Below are positions 15,245 to 24,543 of a stretch of 64,000 nt of DNA, one piece after another; positions within the stretch are counted from its first letter, which is position 1; every line of letters starts with the position of its first letter. The notes under the pieces were generated by a model that saw nothing but the letters and a program-made list of their open reading frames with translations, was not told the DNA's origin and did no database searches. The stretch lies in assembly GCF_004762095.1 (NCBI RefSeq), contig NZ_SIJH01000016.1, forward strand, positions 1 to 64,000, written 5' to 3'. Source of the stretch: Tabrizicola caldifontis. Its GTDB lineage: Bacteria; Pseudomonadota; Alphaproteobacteria; Rhodobacterales; Rhodobacteraceae. A program made the position numbers and the translations under genes.

Positions 15245-16144
15245 CTAGAAAAGCGCAAGAAGAACGGCAAAGGCAAGTAGCGCGGCCCAGACCCGCCAAA
15301 GCGCATCGGCCGCGGCGTCGATGTCGTCCGGTCCGGGGTCGCGGCGCCCTTCCGGCCAGACCCAGGGAAAGTCCTTGCGGACACCGTTGTAGCTGCGCGG
15401 GCCGGACAGGGCCACGTTCAGTACCGGGGCCAAGGCCGATTCCGGCCAGCCGGCGTTTGGGCTGCGATGCTTGGGGGCGTCGCGCAGAATGGGTTGCGGG
15501 TCCACCCAGCCGTGGGTCAGCGCTATCAGCAGCGCAGTCAGCCGGGCGGGAACCAGGTTCAGCAGGTCATCAAGCCGCGCTGCGGCCCAGCCGAAATCGC
15601 GATACCGCGGGGTCATGTGGCCGATCATGCTGTCGGCCGTATTGATCAGCTTGTAGGCAACGATGCCCGGCAGGCCCGCGACCAGATACCAGAAGACCGG
15701 GGCCACCACCCCGTCCGACAGGTTCTCGGCCGCGCTTTCGATGGCGGCGCGGGCCACATCCGGCCCGGTCATGTCGGCCGTGTCGCGACCTACGATCATG
15801 GCAACGGCCCTGCGCCCTTCGGCCACCGAGCGGCGCAACGCCGTGGCGACGGCACGGACATGTTCGACCAGGCTTTTCTGCGCAATCAGGATCGCGACTG
15901 TCAGGGTTTCCAGCACACCGAAATCGGGAAGGATGCGAATGATCCAGCCGGACCCGAGGCCTGCGGCAAGCAGCACCACAACGGCAAGGACACCACGGGC
16001 CTTGCGCGCCTCTCCTTGGTTCAGATGACGGTCCAGCCAGTCCACCAGACGGCCCATGAGTACCGCGGGATGGGGAACGCGGTCCCAGATGGGCTTCGGT
16101 TCCCCGAAGACGGCATCAAGCAGAAGTGCGGCAATCAGCATCAT
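15245..16144 (-). CDS. cobD: Adenosylcobinamide-phosphate synthase CobD/CbiB
   Basis: A 299-residue integral membrane protein that attaches the aminopropanol arm to cobyric acid in cobalamin synthesis. Family motifs are [25 protein letters not shown] at the start, [22 protein letters not shown] near 140 and [13 protein letters not shown] near 166. Four to five membrane segments are visible. The start at 16144 (ATGATG) is chosen because the first helix follows directly; the upstream in-frame ATG would add an unrelated basic segment. No cobalamin riboswitch was recognised upstream. Confidence 0.9.
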   Translation of the reverse strand: MMLIAALLLDAVFGEPKPIWDRVPHPAVLMGRLVDWLDRHLNQGEARKARGVLAVVVLLAAGLGSGWIIRILPDFGVLETLTVAILIAQKSLVEHVRAVATALRRSVAEGRRAVAMIVGRDTADMTGPDVARAAIESAAENLSDGVVAPVFWYLVAGLPGIVAYKLINTADSMIGHMTPRYRDFGWAAARLDDLLNLVPARLTALLIALTHGWVDPQPILRDAPKHRSPNAGWPESALAPVLNVALSGPRSYNGVRKDFPWVWPEGRRDPGPDDIDAAADALWRVWAALLAFAVLLALF

Positions 16145-16282
16145 GGCCCGGCTATCGGCGCGACGCAGGCGATTCGCAAGAGAGGTGCGACACTGCGCCA
16201 GGCTTGCAGGAAGCATCGGTGGAACCGCACGGATTCAACCGGTGCGTGCGGGATTTTCCATGATGAGGTCGCATCCCGGTTA

Positions 16283-16345
16283 CAATCAATCGATATATTT
16301 GAAAAATATTGATTTTCTTCATGTCCGGTACAACAATTCCGTAAC
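16283..16345 (+). promoter_or_regulatory. A/T-rich promoter-like patch
   Basis: The patch (CAATCGATATATTTGAAAAA and onward) is conspicuously A/T-rich against its GC-rich surroundings and contains a loose dyad AATC(G)ATATATTT / AAATATTGATT. It lies 20-80 bases upstream of the gene at 16366 and downstream (in the opposite sense) of the cobD start, so it probably carries promoters for one or both. Confidence 0.35.
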
Positions 16346-16365
16346 TGCTGCCAAAGAGCCCTGCG

Positions 16366-16719
16366 ATGCTTGAGTTTCTGCCGAAAGAGATCCGCGAAGG
16401 GCTGGATGCCGCGCGGAAGAAGGATCTGAAGCGTCGCGCGCGACTTCGTGTTCAGGTGGGTGATGCGGTCTTTCCGGTGCTTCGCTTCTGGGACAGCGGC
16501 TTTGCCCTGGATGCCGACCTTTCGCCGGGCAAACTGCGTGGGCTGGTCGATGTGTACGATGGCTCTCGCCATGTGTTCCAGTGCCTGATCGTGGCCTCTT
16601 TCATCGAAAACGGCGAACTTGTCTGCGATTTCAAGCGGGCTACGGCAGTGCAGGACCGGGCGGCGCTGGACTTCTGGCGCGACGAGAATGCGCCCGTAGG
16701 CTATCTGCCACGCGCCTGA
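16366..16719 (+). CDS. Conserved hypothetical protein (117 aa)
   Basis: A soluble protein with an Arg/Lys-rich N-terminal part (LPKEIREGLDAARKKDLKRR), then a small beta-rich domain (RLRVQVGDAVFPVLRFWDSG, DVYDGSRHVFQCLIVAS) and a conserved-looking end (LDFWRDENAPVGYLPRA). I recognise it as a type of hypothetical protein found across Rhodobacteraceae; the strand pattern is reminiscent of PilZ-like domains but the RxxxR/DxSxxG motifs are not present. It has its own A/T-rich promoter patch and stands alone. Function unknown. Confidence 0.75.
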   Translation: MLEFLPKEIREGLDAARKKDLKRRARLRVQVGDAVFPVLRFWDSGFALDADLSPGKLRGLVDVYDGSRHVFQCLIVASFIENGELVCDFKRATAVQDRAALDFWRDENAPVGYLPRA

Positions 16720-16929
16720 CTTGCCAGGAATCCATGCTGCCAGTGTGTGATGGTGTGGCGGCGACCGAGGCACAGCCAGGCGTGCCGAAGACATTACCAC
16801 GCGAATTCGGCTGACGCGCAACGCGGGCTTGGCACACCGGAAGGACCGGTTCAAGCTATCGGGGCTACAGTCAGCAATCGACAGACCGCGGCCGACCGGA
16901 AAGGGTGAACAGGCAGCCGGGCCACGGTG

Positions 16930-17469
16930 CTAGGGGCGGATCTCGACCTTGGTGCCGACCGGCGTGACCTTCCAGATTTCGCGCATCTCGGCGTTCGTCA
17001 CCGCGATGCAGCCCGCAGTCCAGTCGCCGCGCAGCTTGAACCCCTCGGGCAGGGCGTTCGGTTGGCCATGAATGAATATGTCACCGCCCGGATCCGCCCC
17101 TGCTTCGGCTGCCCGGGCCCGATGGGTTCTCTGCGGGTAGTCCAGCCCGAGCGACAGATGGAAGACGCTTTTTGCATTGCGCCGGTCGATGGTGAACTCT
17201 CCTTCCGGGGTTCGCCCGTCGCCCTGCCGTTCCTTGTCACCCTCGGGCGCGAAGCCGAGCGCGATCCGGTAGGTCCGCACCGGCTTGCCATTCTGGATCA
17301 GTTGCATGCGACGTGCGGCCTTTTCGATCACGATCCGATCGATCTGGCCCGCAAGCGGCGGGGGTGGGGGAAGGGCAACCTCTTCACGCGGCACGAAGAA
17401 TGACGCGATCATCACACCGAACAGCGCGATCAGCACAAGCCAGGCAAGAAGGCGGTCAGGGCGGGTCAT
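16930..17469 (-). CDS. L,D-transpeptidase (YkuD) family protein
   Basis: The 179-residue protein has an N-terminal membrane anchor (LLAWLVLIALFGVMIASFFV), a proline stretch and a YkuD domain (about 45-178). The catalytic signature reads FIHGQ...DWTAGCIAV, with the nucleophilic cysteine in GCIAV. Such enzymes form 3-3 peptidoglycan cross-links or attach proteins to murein in the periplasm. The ATG overlaps the stop of the upstream patB-like gene (ATGA), so the two are coupled in one operon. Confidence 0.88.
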   Translation of the reverse strand: MTRPDRLLAWLVLIALFGVMIASFFVPREEVALPPPPPLAGQIDRIVIEKAARRMQLIQNGKPVRTYRIALGFAPEGDKERQGDGRTPEGEFTIDRRNAKSVFHLSLGLDYPQRTHRARAAEAGADPGGDIFIHGQPNALPEGFKLRGDWTAGCIAVTNAEMREIWKVTPVGTKVEIRP

Positions 17470-18638
17470 TGCAGGTCGGCAAAGGCCCTCTGCAGGCGCC
17501 GGATCGCCTCGGCCACCTGGGCGCGCGGGCAGGCCAGGTTGAAGCGCAGGAAGCTTGCGCCGCCCTTGCCGAAACTTTCGCCATGGTTCGTCGCAATCTT
17601 CGCCTGTTTCTCGACCCGCGCGATGAAATCCGCCGCGGCCATCCCGGTGCCCGAGAAATCGACCCAGGCCAGATAGGTGGCCTCCAGCGGGGTTGAGCGC
17701 AGTCCGGGGATCGTTGCGATGCCCTCGTCAAAGAGCCTCCGGTTGCCGTCGAGATAGCGCATCAGGTCATCGACCCAGGCCGCGCCTTCGGGCGAGTAGG
17801 CTGCGGTCGCCATGTGCATGCCGAAGGAATTGGGCGATATGCCCATGGCATTGATCGTATTGGCGAAGGCCTTGCGCAGGTTCGGGTCGGCGATGATGAC
17901 GTTGCCGATATGGGCGCCGGCGATGTTGAAGGTCTTGGTCGTGGCGGTCATCATCACAAGTTGGTCGGCGATTCCGGGCGCGGCCTTTGCCATGACAGTG
18001 TGAGTGTGACCGGGATAGACCAGATCGTGGTGGATCTCGTCCGAGACAAGGATCAAGTCGTGCCTTTGGCAGAAGTCCGCCACTGCGCGCAGTTCGTCGC
18101 CACTCCACACCCGTCCGCCCGGATTGTGTGGGGAACAGAGGATCACCATCCTTTCGCGCCCGGTCAGCTGCGCCTCCCAGGCGGGGATGTCCAGTTGCGC
18201 CTTGCCCTCTGCCAGCGCCAGCGGACATTCCACCACCTCGCGTCCGGCCGCTTTGATGATCCGCGAAAAGGCGTGATACACGGGCGTCATCAGGATGATG
18301 CCGTCACCCGGCCGGGTGAAGCTGTGGATGCAAAGCGCGGTGCCGTTCACAAGGCCATGGGTGGTGAATATCCATTCCGGCGCCACGTCCCATCCGTGGC
18401 GATTGGCCATCCACCAGCGGATCGCCTCGAGATAGGCCCGGTCATCGCCGAAGTAACCATAGACACCGTGGGCCAGCATCCGCTCCAGCGCCTGCTGCAC
18501 ACAGGCAGGCGGGCGGAATTCCATGTCGGCTACCCACATGGCCAACCCCTCATCCGGGGCAAGGCCGTAGAGCGCCGGCATCATGTCCCATTTGACGCAA
18601 TGGCTGCCGGTGCGGTCGATGGGGGTGTCGAAGGTCAT
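17466..18638 (-). CDS. MalY/PatB-type PLP-dependent aminotransferase/C-S beta-lyase
   Basis: The 390-residue protein is a fold-type I PLP enzyme of the MalY/PatB group. It starts with a WADMEF motif near 35 (typical MWVADMDF) and has the SPHNPGGRVW motif near 169, DEIHHDLVYPG near 200 and the Schiff-base lysine K235 in TATTKTFNIAG. Family members cleave cystathionine and other C-S bonds to give pyruvate, ammonia and a thiol, or transaminate. The ATG at 18638 is preferred over 18680, whose extra 14 residues are unconserved-looking. The coupled L,D-transpeptidase gene follows. Confidence 0.85.
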   Translation of the reverse strand: MTFDTPIDRTGSHCVKWDMMPALYGLAPDEGLAMWVADMEFRPPACVQQALERMLAHGVYGYFGDDRAYLEAIRWWMANRHGWDVAPEWIFTTHGLVNGTALCIHSFTRPGDGIILMTPVYHAFSRIIKAAGREVVECPLALAEGKAQLDIPAWEAQLTGRERMVILCSPHNPGGRVWSGDELRAVADFCQRHDLILVSDEIHHDLVYPGHTHTVMAKAAPGIADQLVMMTATTKTFNIAGAHIGNVIIADPNLRKAFANTINAMGISPNSFGMHMATAAYSPEGAAWVDDLMRYLDGNRRLFDEGIATIPGLRSTPLEATYLAWVDFSGTGMAAADFIARVEKQAKIATNHGESFGKGGASFLRFNLACPRAQVAEAIRRLQRAFADLQ

Positions 18639-18841
18639 GTCACCAGTCCCGAGTGGGGGATTTTTGTCCGAATAATGCAAAATTTTAAAAAATCATTCCA
18701 AAAAATAACACAAGAGCGAAAATGGATCCGCAGTATACGTTTGAGGTGGGAAGGTGTCCCGATTGTCGTAATGCGCCGCCGCAACCCTGCCGGCTCACCC
18801 TCCCCTTGCCATGACGCATCGGCTTTCGTAGATCCCTTTCC
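18639..18841. promoter_or_regulatory. Divergent promoter region patB-like / def
   Basis: This 203-bp space between divergent genes contains a strongly A/T-rich core (18658-18725, with AAAATTTTAAAAAATCATTC) that stands out from the 65%-GC-like surroundings. It probably holds promoters for both the patB-like operon and the def-fmt operon. No clear operator repeat was found. Confidence 0.4.
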
Positions 18842-19357
18842 ATGATCCGCCCTATCCTGATCCATCCCGATCCGCGCCTCAAGAAGGTCTGCGAGCCGGT
18901 GGCCGAAATCACCCCCGAGCTGAGGGCGCTTGCGGCCGACATGCTGGAGACGATGTATGACGCCCCCGGAATCGGTCTGGCTGCGCCGCAGGTCGGCGTA
19001 ACGAAGCGGCTGATCGTGATGGACTGCATCAAGGACGGTCCACCCGAACCGCTGATCCTGTTCAATCCTCGGATCATCTGGGCTTCGGAGGATGTCTCGA
19101 CCTTCGAGGAGGGGTGCCTGTCGATCCCTGACCAGTATGCCGAGGTGAAGCGCCCGGCCGAGGTGCAGGTCCGCTGGCTTGACGAGACGGGGACTGAGCA
19201 GGAGCGGCAGTTCTCGGGTCTCTGGGCGACCTGTGTGCAGCATGAAATCGACCATCTGGATGGCAAGCTGTTCATCGACTATCTGGGCCCGCTGAAGCGC
19301 CAGATGATCACCCGCAAGATGGAAAAGCTGAAGCGCGAGCGCGCCCGCGCAGTCTGA
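18842..19357 (+). CDS. def: Peptide deformylase
   Basis: The 171-residue enzyme has all three deformylase motifs: GIGLAAPQVG (about 43-52), EGCLSIP (about 90-96) with the metal-binding Cys, and QHEIDHLDG (about 135-143) with two metal-binding His and the catalytic Glu. It removes the formyl group from the N-terminal Met of new proteins. It is the first of three consecutive deformylase-like genes ending in fmt, and is the best candidate for the essential enzyme. A Lys/Arg-rich tail (RKMEKLKRERARAV) may contact the ribosome. Confidence 0.95.
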   Translation: MIRPILIHPDPRLKKVCEPVAEITPELRALAADMLETMYDAPGIGLAAPQVGVTKRLIVMDCIKDGPPEPLILFNPRIIWASEDVSTFEEGCLSIPDQYAEVKRPAEVQVRWLDETGTEQERQFSGLWATCVQHEIDHLDGKLFIDYLGPLKRQMITRKMEKLKRERARAV

Positions 19358-19537
19358 TGCGGCTTCGGGCGCAAGATCTGGTCTTATCCTTGGTGCCTGA
19401 CCATTTGGCCTGGTGACCCGGCAGTCCCGACGACCCGCCGCGGTCATGGACACGCGCCCCATCCTGCCCACAGGCGTTCTGGGGTGACTTTTCCGGCCGG
19501 GAAGGCTATGCCGCAGAGCTGACACAGAGGTATCCCG

Positions 19538-20023
19538 ATGCTGCTGCCTATCCTGCGATGGCCAGATGCCCGCCTTTCCCGCCCCTGCGCACCTGCCGTG
19601 CCGGACGACGATCTGCGGCGGCTGGCGGCCGACATGCTGGAGACGATGTATGCGGCGCCGGGCCGGGGACTTGCGGCGCCGCAGGTTGGCCATCTCTTGC
19701 GGGTTTTCGTGATGGATGTGGGCTGGAAGTCAGGCAAGCCGTCCCCCATGATCTTCGTGAACCCCGAGCTGCAGCCCTTTGGCGACCGCTTGACCGGGCC
19801 GGAGGGGTGCCTGTCGATCCCCGGCCCGGTGATCGAGGTCGAGCGGTACGCGCAGGTGCATGTGCGCTGGACAGATCTGGATGGCGCCGCGCGGGAGGCG
19901 GCCTTTGACGGCTTTGCCGCGATCTGCATCCAGCACGAACACGACCACCTGGACGGCATCCTGACGCTGGACCGCGTGTCGCCCGAGATGCGCGCAAGGG
20001 CAGAGGCAGAGGTGCTGCGATGA
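19538..20023 (+). CDS. Second peptide deformylase homologue, active-site complete
   Basis: The 161-residue protein keeps the motifs GRGLAAPQVG (about 41-50), EGCLSIPG (about 88-95) and QHEHDHLDG (about 132-140), so metal ligands and catalytic Glu are all present. It is more divergent than the first copy and lacks its basic tail. It may act on a subset of substrates. The ORF begins after a 180-bp gap and its stop overlaps the start of the third copy (ATGA), so the two are translationally coupled. Confidence 0.85.
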   Translation: MLLPILRWPDARLSRPCAPAVPDDDLRRLAADMLETMYAAPGRGLAAPQVGHLLRVFVMDVGWKSGKPSPMIFVNPELQPFGDRLTGPEGCLSIPGPVIEVERYAQVHVRWTDLDGAAREAAFDGFAAICIQHEHDHLDGILTLDRVSPEMRARAEAEVLR

Positions 20024-20523
20024 CCGTTCGCCGCTGTCTGCCGTGGCCGCATCCGGTGCTGCGGTCGCCTGCCTCGGACGTCGAGGCCGTCACCGACCAG
20101 ATCCGCGCGATCTGGGCCGACATGATCGACACGATGGAGGCCATGCCGGGCTATGGGCTTGCCGCGGTGCAGATCGGCGTGCCCCTGCGGCTGGCGGTAG
20201 TGGATTGCTCCGAAACCCGGGGGCAGGCGGTGCGGATGGCCAACCCCGAGGTGCTGCATGCAAGCATTCAGTTGCGCGAACATGAGGAAGCCTCGCCGAA
20301 TCTGCCGGGGGTGTCGGCGGTCATCGCGCGGCCGCGTGCGGTTACGGTGCGTTTCCTGAATGATCGGGGCGTGGTGGAGGAGCGCGATTTCGTGGGTCTA
20401 TGGGCCATCAGCGTGCAGCATCAGATCGACCATCTGGCCGGCAAGATGTATTTCGACCACCTCTCGCCTCTCAAACGGAAAATGCTTATCGCAAGGGCGG
20501 AAAAGGTGAGGCGTCAGAAATGA
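20020..20523 (+). CDS. Degenerate peptide deformylase-like protein, likely inactive
   Basis: The 167-residue protein has the deformylase fold but a broken active site. Motif 1 is [10 protein letters not shown] (44-53). Motif 2 reads EASPNLPG instead of EGCLSIPG, so the metal-ligand Cys is Ser92. Motif 3 reads QHQIDHLAG, so the catalytic Glu is Gln135. The two metal-binding His (134, 138) remain. It ends with the same basic tail type as the first copy ([16 protein letters not shown]). It overlaps the gene before and fmt after it (ATGA at both joints), so it is made together with active enzymes. A structural, binding or regulatory role is inferred. Confidence 0.85.
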   Translation: MTVRRCLPWPHPVLRSPASDVEAVTDQIRAIWADMIDTMEAMPGYGLAAVQIGVPLRLAVVDCSETRGQAVRMANPEVLHASIQLREHEEASPNLPGVSAVIARPRAVTVRFLNDRGVVEERDFVGLWAISVQHQIDHLAGKMYFDHLSPLKRKMLIARAEKVRRQK

Positions 20524-21413
20524 AAATCGTTTTCATGGGCACGCCCGAGTTCTCGGTTCCGGTGCTGGATGCCTTGCATCGGCGGCATGAGATCGCCGCC
20601 GTCTATTGCCAGCCGCCGCGACCGGCAGGTCGGGGGCGGGCGAACCGTCCAAGTCCCGTTCAGGCCCGGGCCGAGGCGCTTGGGTTGCCGGTGCGGCACC
20701 CGGTTTCGCTGCGCAGCGAGAAAGCCGCGCAGGATTTCGCTGCGCTGGGGGCGGACGTGGCCGTGGTGGTCGCCTACGGCCTTATCCTGCCTCCGCCGAT
20801 CCTTGATGCGCCGCGCCATGGCTGCCTGAACATCCATGCCTCGCTTCTGCCCCGCTGGCGCGGTGCGGCACCGATTCAGAGGGCCATCATGGCCGGCGAT
20901 GTCGAGACTGGGGTCTGCATCATGCGTATGGATGCGGGTCTTGATACCGGACCGGTGCTGCTGCGCGAGGCTGTGGCCATCGGCGCCGAGGACACGGCGG
21001 CCGACCTGCACGACCGGCTCAGCGCGCTTGGCGCGCGGCTGATCGTCGAGGCCCTGGCCCGGTTGCCGGAGCTGCGCCCCGAACCACAGCCAGAACAGGG
21101 TGTGACCTATGCCGCCAAGATCGACAAGTCCGAGGCGCGCGTGGATTTCACCCGCCCCGCAGTCGAGGTGGACCGGCTGATCCGTGGTCTTTCCCCCTTT
21201 CCCGGCGCGTGGATAGAGGTGCGGGGCGAGCGGGTGAAGCTGCTGCGGTCCCGCCTTGCCCCGGGCCGGGGGCAGCCGGGTCAGGTGCTTTCGGGCTTTA
21301 CGGTCGCCTGCGGCGAGGGTGCCGTCGAGATCACCGAGGCACAGCGCGAGGGCAAGCGTCCAATGCCTGCCGCCGAGGTGCTGCGTGGTCTGAATCTTCC
21401 TGATCGGCTATAG
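20520..21413 (+). CDS. fmt: Methionyl-tRNA formyltransferase
   Basis: The 297-residue enzyme transfers formyl from 10-formyl-tetrahydrofolate to initiator Met-tRNA. It starts [19 protein letters not shown], has the catalytic region [20 protein letters not shown] near 104-123 and the C-terminal tRNA-binding domain from about 205. The ATG overlaps the stop of the third deformylase-like gene, completing an operon that both adds and removes the formyl group. Confidence 0.96.
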   Translation: MKIVFMGTPEFSVPVLDALHRRHEIAAVYCQPPRPAGRGRANRPSPVQARAEALGLPVRHPVSLRSEKAAQDFAALGADVAVVVAYGLILPPPILDAPRHGCLNIHASLLPRWRGAAPIQRAIMAGDVETGVCIMRMDAGLDTGPVLLREAVAIGAEDTAADLHDRLSALGARLIVEALARLPELRPEPQPEQGVTYAAKIDKSEARVDFTRPAVEVDRLIRGLSPFPGAWIEVRGERVKLLRSRLAPGRGQPGQVLSGFTVACGEGAVEITEAQREGKRPMPAAEVLRGLNLPDRL

Positions 21414-21466
21414 TATACGGGGCAGGGGGTGCCCATATCACCCGCAGGATACGGGGGAGGGATCAC

Positions 21467-21700
21467 ATGCCGCTCATCTGGCTTCTGGTTGTGGGGGTTG
21501 CGGTCGGGTTTCTGGCCACCCGGATTCTTCGTGTCGATCTGGATACACCATCAACGATTGCGCTTGGTGTGCTGGGAGCGCTGATCGGCGGGATGGTGTT
21601 GCGCGGGTTGGTGATGCTTGTCGGAATGGGTGCCGGTTTCGTCGGTGCGCTGCTTGGGGCACTTCTGCTGATCTGGGCGTGGAAGACCTGGGCTAGGTAA
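21467..21700 (+). CDS. Small GlsB/YeaQ-like membrane protein
   Basis: A 77-residue protein with three membrane segments and many Gly residues (VVGVAVGFLATRIL, GVLGALIGGMVLRGLV, GAGFVGALLGALLLIWAW). This is the pattern of the GlsB/YeaQ/YmgE (transglycosylase-associated) family of stress-related small proteins, though it is only a resemblance. It stands 53 bp after fmt with GGGAGGG upstream and overlaps the end of the convergent TetR gene by 8 bases. Confidence 0.65.
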   Translation: MPLIWLLVVGVAVGFLATRILRVDLDTPSTIALGVLGALIGGMVLRGLVMLVGMGAGFVGALLGALLLIWAWKTWAR

Positions 21701-22193
21701 GCCGCTTGACAGCATCCTTCAGCCGGAATCCGTCATCACCAGCCGCTGCCCATAGGGCCTGTCCCTGCCAGGCGGCGAAAAGCAGTGCAGCGCCCTCTTT
21801 CGCCTTGCTGCCCGTCCCCAGACGCAGGGCTAGCGCCGCCTCGACCGTCGCGCGCCAAGCCGCGGCCCGCTGGGCGAGGTCGGGGTCACGCAGGTCCGAG
21901 GCGATTGCAGCGATGTTCACCGGCCCGATGGCCTTCAGCAGGGCTTGGGGCCCCTTGTTTGCTGTCGCGCTGATGGCTTCTGTCGTGCGGTTGCCCAGTT
22001 CGTCCCAGGCAGCCATGCGAGCCGCGCGCACCATCGCCTCGCGGCTGCCGTAGCGCTGGACCAATGTCGGCGGGGCCAGTCCGGTTGCCGCAGCAACGGT
22101 AGCAAAGCTGACTGCCCTTTCGCCGCCCTCGCCAAGCAGATGGCGCACGGCGGCAAGAACCTGACTGTCGGGAATGGTCCGGGTGCGTGGCAT
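21693..22193 (-). CDS. TetR-family transcriptional regulator
   Basis: The 166-residue protein has an N-terminal helix-turn-helix (SFATVAAATGLAPPTLVQRYGSREAMV, about 29-55) and an all-alpha C-terminal ligand domain. The start at 22193 gives MPRTRTIPDSQVLAAV, the usual length before the HTH; the upstream in-frame ATG at 22289 would read through the operator. A perfect palindrome at 22206-22219, 13 bases before the start, suggests autorepression. Target genes beyond itself are unknown. Confidence 0.85.
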   Translation of the reverse strand: MPRTRTIPDSQVLAAVRHLLGEGGERAVSFATVAAATGLAPPTLVQRYGSREAMVRAARMAAWDELGNRTTEAISATANKGPQALLKAIGPVNIAAIASDLRDPDLAQRAAAWRATVEAALALRLGTGSKAKEGAALLFAAWQGQALWAAAGDDGFRLKDAVKRLT

Positions 22194-22205
22194 GGGACCA
22201 GCGTA

Positions 22206-22219
22206 AACGAATGTTCGTT
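22206..22219. promoter_or_regulatory. Perfect palindromic operator upstream of tetR gene
   Basis: AACGAATGTTCGTT has perfect 6-bp arms (AACGAA/TTCGTT) around a 2-bp centre, the size and symmetry typical of TetR-family operators. It lies 13 bp before the regulator's ATG and 13 bp after the stop of the TRIC gene. Confidence 0.7.
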
Positions 22220-22231
22220 CATCCGGCAAGC

Positions 22232-22879
22232 CTAGCGTTTCGGGGCCCCGGGTCTTGGGGGCCGCGACCTGTACACCGGCAGGCGCCATCCGAAGGCGAT
22301 GGAACCCGCCCGGAGGATGAAGACGATGCCTGCGCAGATCGTCAGAGCCGCACCCGCAGGCAGATCTGCAAGACCGGCCAGCACCGCACCAAGCGCCCCG
22401 GCAAAGGCGCAGGTGACGTAAAGTTCGCCCTGCTTCAGCACCAGCGGTACCTCATTGCAGACCACGTCGCGCATCAGCCCGCCCATGCAGCCGGTAATCA
22501 TTCCCATCACCAGCACGATCGGCCAGTCCTTGCCTTCGGCCAGCGCGACGGCCACGCCGGCAGGCACAGCAACCGCCAGGGCGAAGGCATCGAACCATAG
22601 AAGCGCACGGTATCGGCTTTCCAGCCGATGGGCCGTGAAAAAGACCACGATGGCGGCAGCCGAGGCGACCGCGATCACCACCGGATCGGCGACCCAGAAG
22701 ACTTCGCGGTTCAGAATCGCATCGCGGATCGTACCGCCCCCGACGGCTGTGAGGCACGCGATGAAGATGAAGCCCACGATGTCAAGCTGTGAACGGCTGG
22801 CCGCCAGCGCGCCGGTCAGGGCAAAGATCAGGACCGAGGCATAGTCTAGCGCCGCGAGAAGCGTGAATGCCGGGGTCAT
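22232..22879 (-). CDS. Trimeric intracellular cation channel (TRIC/UPF0126) family protein
   Basis: The 215-residue membrane protein has seven segments in two pseudo-repeats, each with the family motif: [21 protein letters not shown] near 36 and [21 protein letters not shown] near 125. The GGxxRD core of both repeats is intact. Prokaryotic TRIC proteins are K+-permeable homotrimers. The ATG overlaps the stop of rnhA (ATGA), so it is coupled to that gene. Confidence 0.9.
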   Translation of the reverse strand: MTPAFTLLAALDYASVLIFALTGALAASRSQLDIVGFIFIACLTAVGGGTIRDAILNREVFWVADPVVIAVASAAAIVVFFTAHRLESRYRALLWFDAFALAVAVPAGVAVALAEGKDWPIVLVMGMITGCMGGLMRDVVCNEVPLVLKQGELYVTCAFAGALGAVLAGLADLPAGAALTICAGIVFILRAGSIAFGWRLPVYRSRPPRPGAPKR

Positions 22880-23334
22880 GCCGTGGCCTTGAAGGGCGCC
22901 ATTCCCGCACGGGCCAGTTCGTCGGCCCGTTCGTTCTCCGGGTGGCCCGCATGGCCCCTGATCCAGCGCCAGGTCACCTTGTGACGTGCCTGGGCGGCAT
23001 CAAGCCTTTGCCAAAGCTCGACGTTCTTGACCGGGGATCCCCCGGCCGTCCGCCAGTTCCTGCGCTTCCAGGCATGAATCCATTCTGTCACCCCGTTCTT
23101 GACATAGGCCGAGTCGGTAACGATGACGATCTCTGACGGTCGCGCCAGTGCCTCGAGGGCGGAAATGGCCGCCATCAGTTCCATGCGGTTGTTCGTGGTC
23201 AGCGGCTCGCCGCCGGAGAGTTCGCGTTCCTTGACCACTGTGTTGCCCTCACGCGCCTGCATCAGCACGCCCCAGCCGCCCGGGCCGGGGTTGCCGGAAC
23301 AGGCGCCGTCGGTAAAGGCGAAAAGTTCGGGCAT
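22876..23334 (-). CDS. rnhA: Ribonuclease HI
   Basis: The 152-residue enzyme degrades RNA in RNA-DNA hybrids. The carboxylate set is visible: Asp in [16 protein letters not shown] near 9, Glu in NNRMELMAA near 52, Asp in [10 protein letters not shown] near 73 and the C-terminal Asp in ENERADELA near 138, with the catalytic-loop His in [10 protein letters not shown]. Length is normal. It lies between the DUF3429 gene and the TRIC gene in one minus-strand run. Confidence 0.96.
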   Translation of the reverse strand: MPELFAFTDGACSGNPGPGGWGVLMQAREGNTVVKERELSGGEPLTTNNRMELMAAISALEALARPSEIVIVTDSAYVKNGVTEWIHAWKRRNWRTAGGSPVKNVELWQRLDAAQARHKVTWRWIRGHAGHPENERADELARAGMAPFKATA

Positions 23335-23338
23335 CAGA

Positions 23339-23800
23339 CTATTCCTGCAACGGGATGGCCAGGCAGGCCAGCACCACGATGGTCAGCATCACCCGCAGCC
23401 GCAGCCACCAGCGCGGGGCAAGTCCCCAGGCCGAATACATGGCATCCAGCAGCAACAGCCCCACAAAGCCGGCCGCCAGGAAGATCACCGAGTTCGCCGA
23501 TGCATCGGTGACCATGAAGAAGACCCACAGCGCAGGGATGACGGACAAGGCGTAGGCGATGCCAGCCTCCGATCCATCTGCCCGGGTGGCAAAGCCCCAG
23601 AGCACGCCGGACATGAACGACAGGATGACCGTTCCGTAGGTGATGCCGACATAGGCGCCCAGGAACATTGGCGGCAGCCATTGCCCGGCCCAGGCCAGCA
23701 GCCCGGGTGACAGGTGTGTTGCGGCAGACCATAGAAACGGGATCAGCCCGGCAAGGCCAAGCAGCAGGGCAGGGCGGGGGATGCGGCGGTCGTCGGTCAT
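23339..23800 (-). CDS. DUF3429 family membrane protein
   Basis: A 153-residue protein with five membrane segments and the DUF3429 pattern ([30 protein letters not shown] near 62, [15 protein letters not shown]). Function is unknown. It starts the rnhA-TRIC gene run; only 4 bp separate it from rnhA. Confidence 0.8.
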   Translation of the reverse strand: MTDDRRIPRPALLLGLAGLIPFLWSAATHLSPGLLAWAGQWLPPMFLGAYVGITYGTVILSFMSGVLWGFATRADGSEAGIAYALSVIPALWVFFMVTDASANSVIFLAAGFVGLLLLDAMYSAWGLAPRWWLRLRVMLTIVVLACLAIPLQE

Positions 23801-23841
23801 TTGGCTGATCTAGCCCGATGCAGCGGCCAAGACCAGCGGGA

Positions 23842-24315
23842 TCAATCGTCAAGGAAACGGTCGAAGCGGTCCGGGATCGCGGCCCGGATCGCGCGCATCA
23901 CCCCGGACACGCGGTCCAAGTCGTCCTCGTGCACCTCTGCCGGCAGGTCGATCCGCTGGCCGTCCAGCCAGACCAGACCGCCGGTCATGGCGCCTCCGAC
24001 CATCACCACCTCTGGCGGGCGCGCCGGTTTGTCGTGCAGGCCGCTGGTCTTGGCCTCTGCACGGATCGCCTCCAGAGCGTCGGCTCCGACCTTCGCCTTG
24101 CGGGTCTTGCAGGCCGGACCATCGGTTTCATAGCCCCTGCAGTGCCTCAGCGTCAGCTGCCCGTTGTCGTGGATCGTGACACCGGTTTCCCAGGCAAATT
24201 CCGGCGGCAGGCTGCCGTTGTTCGCCCACAGCTCTGCCAGAACAGGCGCGTCCTGGGCCAGGGCCGGGGTGGCAAGCAGGGCAGCAAGGGTCAGGCTGCG
24301 TGCCAGGCGGTTCAT
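23842..24315 (-). CDS. Hypothetical secreted protein
   Basis: The 157-residue protein has a signal peptide (MNRLARSLTLAALLATPALA-QDAP). The mature part is a small domain with two cysteines (RHCRGYETDGPACKTRK) that could form a disulfide, and an acidic C-terminus. It resembles hypothetical periplasmic proteins of Rhodobacteraceae. I recognise no named domain. Bases 24316-24543 upstream contain no supported gene. Confidence 0.7.
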   Translation of the reverse strand: MNRLARSLTLAALLATPALAQDAPVLAELWANNGSLPPEFAWETGVTIHDNGQLTLRHCRGYETDGPACKTRKAKVGADALEAIRAEAKTSGLHDKPARPPEVVMVGGAMTGGLVWLDGQRIDLPAEVHEDDLDRVSGVMRAIRAAIPDRFDRFLDD

Positions 24316-24543
24316 TCCGGGCTTTCCATGGGTTTCACGATGCGTTTCCGGCAGGTCGGTTCCGCCTGTCCACCGCGATCCCGTGTAGCAGGCCCCGCCA
24401 ACTTTCGGAAGTAAGGCTTTCCCACGTCACCGGACCCCTGCCAGCTCCCCTCTGGGCGGCCCAGGCCCGAAGGTGCCGGACGGTGCGGGTTGCGCGGTCC
24501 GGTGGGGGCACTGCCATACGGCTGCCGCCCGCGAACGGGCGTG

